From assembly GCA_002794785.1 (NCBI GenBank), contig NBBA01000006.1:1-64000 (forward strand): 64,000 bases of DNA, in the 5' to 3' direction. The stretch is from Coniferiporia sulphurascens (Eukaryota; Basidiomycota; Agaricomycetes; Hymenochaetales; Hymenochaetaceae). This document shows positions 61,591-64,000 of this stretch, one piece after another (the stretch's first letter is position 1; each line of letters starts with the position of its first letter). A model generated the notes under the pieces. It searched no databases. It saw nothing but the letters and a program-made list of their open reading frames with translations, and was not told where the DNA came from. The translations under genes were made by a program, and so were the position numbers.

Positions 61591-63545
61591 CGATGGATTT
61601 CAGGGGGTGGGGGGGATGCTAGATCTTCAAAAACCTGCAGAGACTGAGTACCTCGCTGCGCTTTTACGCGCATTCAGGCACAGGCATATGTCGAGAATTG
61701 CATAACACCAGCACGGATCAGACTGCTGGACATACATTCCTAGCTTTTTCAAATTGTTTCCCGTTTTTTACATCGTGTTGCGGATGTATCTTTTGTTTGG
61801 ATATTTCAAAATCTATGAGAAAGGATCTAGAAGTACACGGCACCAAAAGCCTCCTTCGATATATGCGGTTAGGTTCACGAATATCATGAAAGAGAACATT
61901 TGCACGGACCGTATAAATACAGAACCCGGCTTCTTCCTTTCTAGTACAGCATGGCTGGTATGGGCAGCTGTGGAGTGGCAGAACATAAATTATTTGCGCG
62001 CACAGTGAGGGTCTGGCTGCTCAAAATGAAGATGTGCTGTGGAAAATCGTCGAGCCGAAGAGTTTTCGGAATCGAGGTTATACAGCAACAGCAGTCGTGG
62101 ACAGCGTTGTAGTGACTGAACCGGGCCGCCGTCTTTGAACTAGGCCGGGCCGTATAATTGGCTGAAAAGATGCCGTTGATGGGGACATATGAAGTATCAT
62201 TTCCGGTTGTTTTGTGTGTTCACGAGTGACTGAGGACCCGGGTCATAATTCTCGTCCGAGGTCGAGGATTGTATCACACGACCCGAACATGTCGCCAGTA
62301 ACTGACACCGCAACATTGTCCTCGGCGCCTGGAGAATGTATAGCGAAACGACGATCAAACAAATGATTAAGAAGGGCAAGCATTTTTCTTAAAGTGTCTG
62401 TGATAGCAGTAAAGGTCGAAAGAGCTTGTTTCGAGTTTCGAGAGTTGAAAGAGATACGATGACGTAATCATACATCACGTGTAGCAAACACGACGCATCA
62501 TATTTCGAGCTCCGACTTTGGGTCGCGCGGTGCCGCCGGCGGTCCGGGCGAACCCAGTGATTTTTCCGACTTCACTGGCTGGATAGCGTCTAAAATCCTC
62601 TCTGCTCGCCGCCTCCCGCCTGCGCGACGGCACTTAAACTACCTATTTCTTGTATTTTGACGGCTCACCGGGCCTCCTACGACAGAGAACTCACAGAAGA
62701 CGAAATGAAAGAACAGTACGCCTTAATGCGTATATGTCGTGGTAACTAGGGCACTCGGTTGCAACCCGTATTGTCGCGCGAGTCTCCCGCATTATCGGGG
62801 TTTTTTGCGGTGACAGATCGGATATTAGAAGCAGAATGTACCTCTTAGCATATGTTGCGCCTAATTTCAAAGTTCGCGGACCCAATAAAGCACAAGACCC
62901 CTAATACTAGAATACTAGAGCTTTTCATAACAGCGTTCTACGTTTCAAGGAAATTACAATGAGCTTTCAATGGAGCTCTAGCAAAATATTAACAAATACA
63001 CCTATAAGTTCTTGCCTGTCAGCGGCCTCGCTCGGCGGAATACCTTTCCCCGATATATTGTTCTATTTTTACCGTGCGAATGCCAGTGTTAGTTCTCATG
63101 CTGTATGGCGGCCGCGCATTAGAAGTGAGACATGCCTAAGCCAGTTTAGCCTCTCAGCCCCGAGCCCCGAGCCCCGAGCTCCAAGCAGCTCCCCCGATCT
63201 TTCATGTCCGAGTCGCTTCTTACCCGACAACCGTCTCTACGCTTTGGAATCTGACGACTTCGAAGAACTCCCCTTTACTACCGTTCCACTGTGGCTCTCC
63301 GATACCGAGCGAAGTTTCCCGAGCGACGGTCCTACATTCGTACCTACATCTCCTTTCGCGCGAACGTTTACGCACGGCCAAGACCACAAAATGGAAACTA
63401 ACGTTACATTCTTATCGCAGAGATGACACTGGTTACAAATGTGTACAGAGGGAACTCGTCGTACCTAATATGTAATCACTCGATCCAAAAAAAAGCACTA
63501 GTATATGTGAAGCCCCAATCGAAAAACTGGCTTTGGTTTTTTGTC
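61591..63545. other. intergenic with one doubtful open frame
   Basis: Promoter side of GH28 copy 2 and 3' flank of the protease. The plus-strand frame at 62959-63426 encodes a Ser/Pro-rich 155-residue sequence and contains a short CCCCGAG tandem near 63165. I see no domain, intron or paralogue, so I leave it uncalled. Confidence 0.45.
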
Positions 63546-64000
63546 TCAGTTGGTTGTGTCCAGAGTGTGCGCAGTACTTGCAAAGCCGACCCGGTTGTTC
63601 GTGGTGTCGAAAACGGAGTAGAAGCGCTCGAGGAACACAAACCCATTGACAAAGCTGAATCCCTCGACGCTGCTGGCCCCGAGCTGTGGAGGAAAATATT
63701 GATTAGTTCAAGACAGGGGTGATGAGGTTGGAAGTTCAATCACATCGGACACGATAAGGTAAATCGAATTCGCTTGACCACCAATGGCCGTGTTAAGTGC
63801 ACGCGGCCACGTCTGAGCGTTCTTTGTAAACTCGAACGATGTTGAGCCGATATTGAAGAACAGGCTTTGCAAGTTCGCGTAATCCGCGCTCGAAATTATC
63901 AGCAAACCTGTTGTCTCGTCCGTCGTCGCTCCCGAAAGGGACGTGAATGTATCGAACGCGTCTGTTGAGAGAAGCAGGAGCGTTGTGCCAGTATCAATGA
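63546..64000 (-). CDS. pepsin-like aspartic protease (A1), C-terminal part, cut by window edge
   Basis: Only the 3' end is inside the window. At the edge the minus strand reads IDTGTTLLLLSTDAFDTF; DTGT holds the second catalytic Asp of family A1. Then LLIISSADYANLQSLFFNIG, WPRALNTAIGG and SIYLIVSD, an intron (GTGATT to CCACAG) and LGASSVEGFSFVNGFVFLER, then FYSVFDTTNNRVGFA, ending HTLDTTN at TGA 63546-63548. The FVNGFxFLERFYSVFDTTNxRVG block is characteristic of basidiomycete polyporopepsin-like secreted proteases. The N-terminal lobe, signal peptide and first catalytic Asp lie beyond 64000. Confidence 0.9.

Noticed and set aside
1..64000. CRISPR arrays, rRNA or tRNA genes.
   Set aside because: No regularly spaced repeats were seen and I could not find a convincing tRNA T-loop with paired arms by eye. 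Short tRNAs with introns could still be missed; a tRNA search program would settle it.

Overview
The window is nuclear DNA of a filamentous basidiomycete, most likely an Agaricomycete (mushroom or bracket fungus). Genes are broken by many 45-70 base GT-AG introns. The content also fits: an F-box family with a 'CPDDLSEAQY' signature, DUF6533 membrane proteins, a polyporopepsin-like aspartic protease, GH28 and GH53 pectin enzymes, and a serine-rich protein ending in GCLGGF. No species can be named from this sequence alone.

Left part (2.4-22.4 kb). Two paralogous dynamin-like GTPase genes and two paralogous NAD(P)-binding epimerase-like genes form a palindrome: GTPase(-) and epimerase(-) on the left, epimerase(+) and GTPase(+) on the right. 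A secreted GH53 endo-galactanase lies between the arms, beside a doubtful gene with a RhoGAP-like patch. A multi-exon membrane protein gene (15.05-16.48 kb, minus) sits inside the right arm. In both GTPases one intron splits the P-loop and another splits the DxPG motif.

Middle (22.4-33 kb). This is mostly gene-poor. The supported features are one conserved basidiomycete serine/proline-rich gene (25.72-26.73 kb) and the decayed 5' half of an F-box gene (31.69-32.22 kb).

Centre-right (33-50 kb). Two DUF6533 membrane protein genes flank two tandem F-box genes. Between the F-box genes lies an apparently intact Tc1/mariner-superfamily transposon of 3,392 bp, with TA target duplications, about 27 bp imperfect inverted repeats and an uninterrupted five-exon transposase of 882 residues. 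A CCDC137-like nuclear/nucleolar protein gene follows.

Right part (50-57 kb). A LamB/YcsF (PxpA-type) gene lies directly upstream of a large biotin-dependent carboxylase gene, both on the minus strand. The carboxylase has the order biotin carboxylase, PxpC/KipA, PxpB/KipI, biotinyl domain, and no amidase domain. The pair suggests lactam (5-oxoproline or 2-pyrrolidinone type) catabolism rather than urea use. Several HGATAR sites lie upstream of the carboxylase. Tandem GH28 rhamnogalacturonan hydrolase genes follow (57.2-61.6 kb). With the GH53 gene they could attack the backbone and galactan side chains of rhamnogalacturonan I. The right edge cuts a pepsin-like aspartic protease gene.

Gene ends below are genomic spans, introns included. 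Splice sites were read by eye from GT-AG signals, frame continuity and comparison between paralogues.
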